A DNA stretch of 5,349 bases from Maribacter sp. (GTDB lineage Bacteria > Bacteroidota > Bacteroidia > Flavobacteriales > Flavobacteriaceae), in assembly GCA_013001935.1 (NCBI GenBank), contig JABDKZ010000318.1, forward strand, positions 1 through 5,349, in the 5' to 3' direction. This document shows, one piece after another, positions 4,027 to 5,349 of this stretch. The notes beneath the pieces are model-generated. The model saw only the letters and a list, made by a program, of their open reading frames with translations. It did not search any database and was not told where the DNA came from. Position numbers and translations under genes: made by a program. Each line of letters begins with the position of its first letter. Positions within the stretch are counted from its first letter, which is position 1.

Positions 4027-5349
4027 ATGAATAAGAGTATCGTCATTATCGGTTCAGGATTTTCTGCATTATCTGCTTCCTGTTATTTGGCCAAATCGGG
4101 TTTCAAGGTCTCTGTATTTGAAAAAAATGGGACCATTGGCGGAAGAGCTGACCAACTGGTAAAAAACGGTTTTACCTTTGACCTGGGACCAAGCTGGTAT
4201 TGGATGCCTGATATCTTCGATAAATTCTTCGCAGACTTCGGAAAAAAGACATCTGATTATTACCAACTCGACAAATTGAGTCCTGCTTACAAAATATTCT
4301 TCGCTGATGACAATATTACTATTGGTGATTCTATGGATAAAATTTGTATGGAATTTGAACGTATTGAAGCAGGAAGTTCAAAATACTTGAGAAAATTTAT
4401 TTCCAAGGCGCAAAAAAACTATGATATTGCTATAAATAAGGTGGTATTAAAACCGGGATTATCACCTTTTGAATTGGTAACCAAGGATACGGTGACAAAA
4501 GTTGATCAATTTTTCAAATCGATTAGTGGGGAGGTCAGAAAGAAGTTCAAAAACCCTAAATTGATTTCCACATTGGAATTCCCTGTACTTTTTCTTGGGG
4601 CAAAACCTAGTAAGACTCCTTCATTTTACAGTTTTATGAACTTTGCCGATTTCGGTTTGGGTACTTGGCATCCAAAAGGCGGTATGTATGAGATTATCAA
4701 AGCGATGCACGCTTTGGCTTTAGAGTTAGGGGTTGAATTCCAGACGAATAAGGCGGTAAATAAAATACGGGTTGCGAATGGCAGGGCAATCGGAATCAGT
4801 ATCGATAATCAAGATATTGATGCCGATATTGTACTTAGTGGTGCAGATTACCACCACTCCGAAACCTTACTTGATAAAGCACATAGGCAATACAGCGAAA
4901 ACTATTGGAAACAAAAAACCTTTGCCCCCTCATCCTTATTGTTCTATGTAGGTTTTGATAAGAAGTTATTGAATGTTGAACATCACAATTTATTTTTTGA
5001 TACTGATTTTGAGCAACATACATTCGATATTTATGATGTGCCCAAGTGGCCGGAAGACCCCTTGTTCTATGCTAATTTTCCTTCGATAACCGATAGTTCT
5101 ATGGCACCAAAAGATTGTGAAACCGGATTCTTTCTAGTTCCCATTGCTCCAGGTTTGGAAGATACCAAAGCACTCAGACAACAGTATTTTGATCTTATAA
5201 TGCATAGGTTTGAGACAAGAACAAAACAAAAGGTAAAAGACAATATCCTATTCTATGACTCCTTCTGTGTTAATGATTTCATTGAAAAATACAACTCATA
5301 CAAAGGCAATGCCTATGGTATGGCCAACACCTTGTCACAGACCGCTTTT
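4027..5349 (+). CDS. crtI: Phytoene desaturase-like carotenoid oxidoreductase (CrtI family), 3' end cut off
   Basis: A FAD-dependent desaturase of the CrtI family that introduces double bonds into phytoene, giving lycopene or a related carotenoid at the membrane. The window holds 441 codons without a stop; the family is usually about 490 residues, so only the C-terminal end is missing. The N-terminal dinucleotide-binding fold reads KSIVIIGSGFSALSASCYLA (residues 3-22), with the acidic ribose ligand at Glu32 in VFEKNGTIGGRA. The usual third glycine of the GxGxxG motif is Ala14. Family signatures follow: FDLGPSWYWMPDIF (51-64), a central KGGMYEIIKAMHAL segment, and GNAYGMANTLSQTAF at the truncated end. 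The ATG at 4027 gives the canonical start just before the FAD fold and lies 19 bases after carH, so both are probably on one light-controlled transcript. In flavobacteria phytoene synthase, hydroxylase and cyclase genes often follow. Other CrtI-type activities (ketolase, isomerase) cannot be excluded, but position and motifs favour desaturase. Confidence 0.9.
   Translation, partial: MNKSIVIIGSGFSALSASCYLAKSGFKVSVFEKNGTIGGRADQLVKNGFTFDLGPSWYWMPDIFDKFFADFGKKTSDYYQLDKLSPAYKIFFADDNITIGDSMDKICMEFERIEAGSSKYLRKFISKAQKNYDIAINKVVLKPGLSPFELVTKDTVTKVDQFFKSISGEVRKKFKNPKLISTLEFPVLFLGAKPSKTPSFYSFMNFADFGLGTWHPKGGMYEIIKAMHALALELGVEFQTNKAVNKIRVANGRAIGISIDNQDIDADIVLSGADYHHSETLLDKAHRQYSENYWKQKTFAPSSLLFYVGFDKKLLNVEHHNLFFDTDFEQHTFDIYDVPKWPEDPLFYANFPSITDSSMAPKDCETGFFLVPIAPGLEDTKALRQQYFDLIMHRFETRTKQKVKDNILFYDSFCVNDFIEKYNSYKGNAYGMANTLSQTAF

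Noticed and set aside
4069..4266. Minus-strand frames inside the desaturase gene (also 4835-5023)
   Set aside because: Both lie antisense to conserved CrtI motifs and show no features of their own.

Overview
The window looks like chromosomal DNA of a Bacteroidota member, most likely a flavobacterium. It is AT-rich, its genes lack Shine-Dalgarno sequences, and several intergenic regions carry the Bacteroidota -7 promoter element TAnnTTTG. A MerR/B12 regulator sits directly before a phytoene desaturase-like gene, as in flavobacterial carotenoid clusters. I cannot name a genus.

Layout. (1) Positions 1-1064, minus strand: the start of an MlaF-type ABC ATPase gene and a complete MlaE-type permease gene, overlapping by 11 bases. 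Together they form the inner-membrane part of a lipid-trafficking ABC transporter. (2) Positions 1065-1234: a divergent intergenic region with a TATCTTTG -7 element for the mla operon and a perfect Crp/Fnr-style palindrome 22 bases upstream of it. (3) Positions 1235-2434, plus strand: a small protein with an HMA-like predicted fold but no metal-binding CxxC, followed 18 bases later by a secreted or membrane-anchored L,D-transpeptidase (YkuD) with an unusual SNGC active-site motif. (4) Positions 2493-3011: a tRNA-Leu(GAG) gene with its terminator, an 85-residue GIY-YIG nuclease gene that starts almost on top of that terminator, two tandem perfect hairpins, and an exact 27-base copy of the tRNA 3' end. 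(5) Positions 3079-5349, plus strand: a CarH-type adenosylcobalamin-dependent MerR regulator and, 19 bases later, the first 441 codons of a CrtI-type carotenoid desaturase that runs off the window.

How the genes work together. Region 5 reads as a light-controlled carotenoid operon: the regulator keeps the W-x9-EH and E-x-H-x-x-G residues that hold adenosylcobalamin in CarH photoreceptors. Region 1 and the L,D-transpeptidase both concern the cell envelope but are in separate transcription units. Region 4 is the most unusual part. The repeat geometry suggests that a 374-base unit (nuclease gene plus hairpins) inserted at the 3' end of a tRNA gene and rebuilt that end, leaving the old 3' end and probably the old terminator stranded downstream. 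This would be a minimal tRNA-targeting mobile unit. The repeats and hairpins are read directly from the sequence; the mobility is inference.
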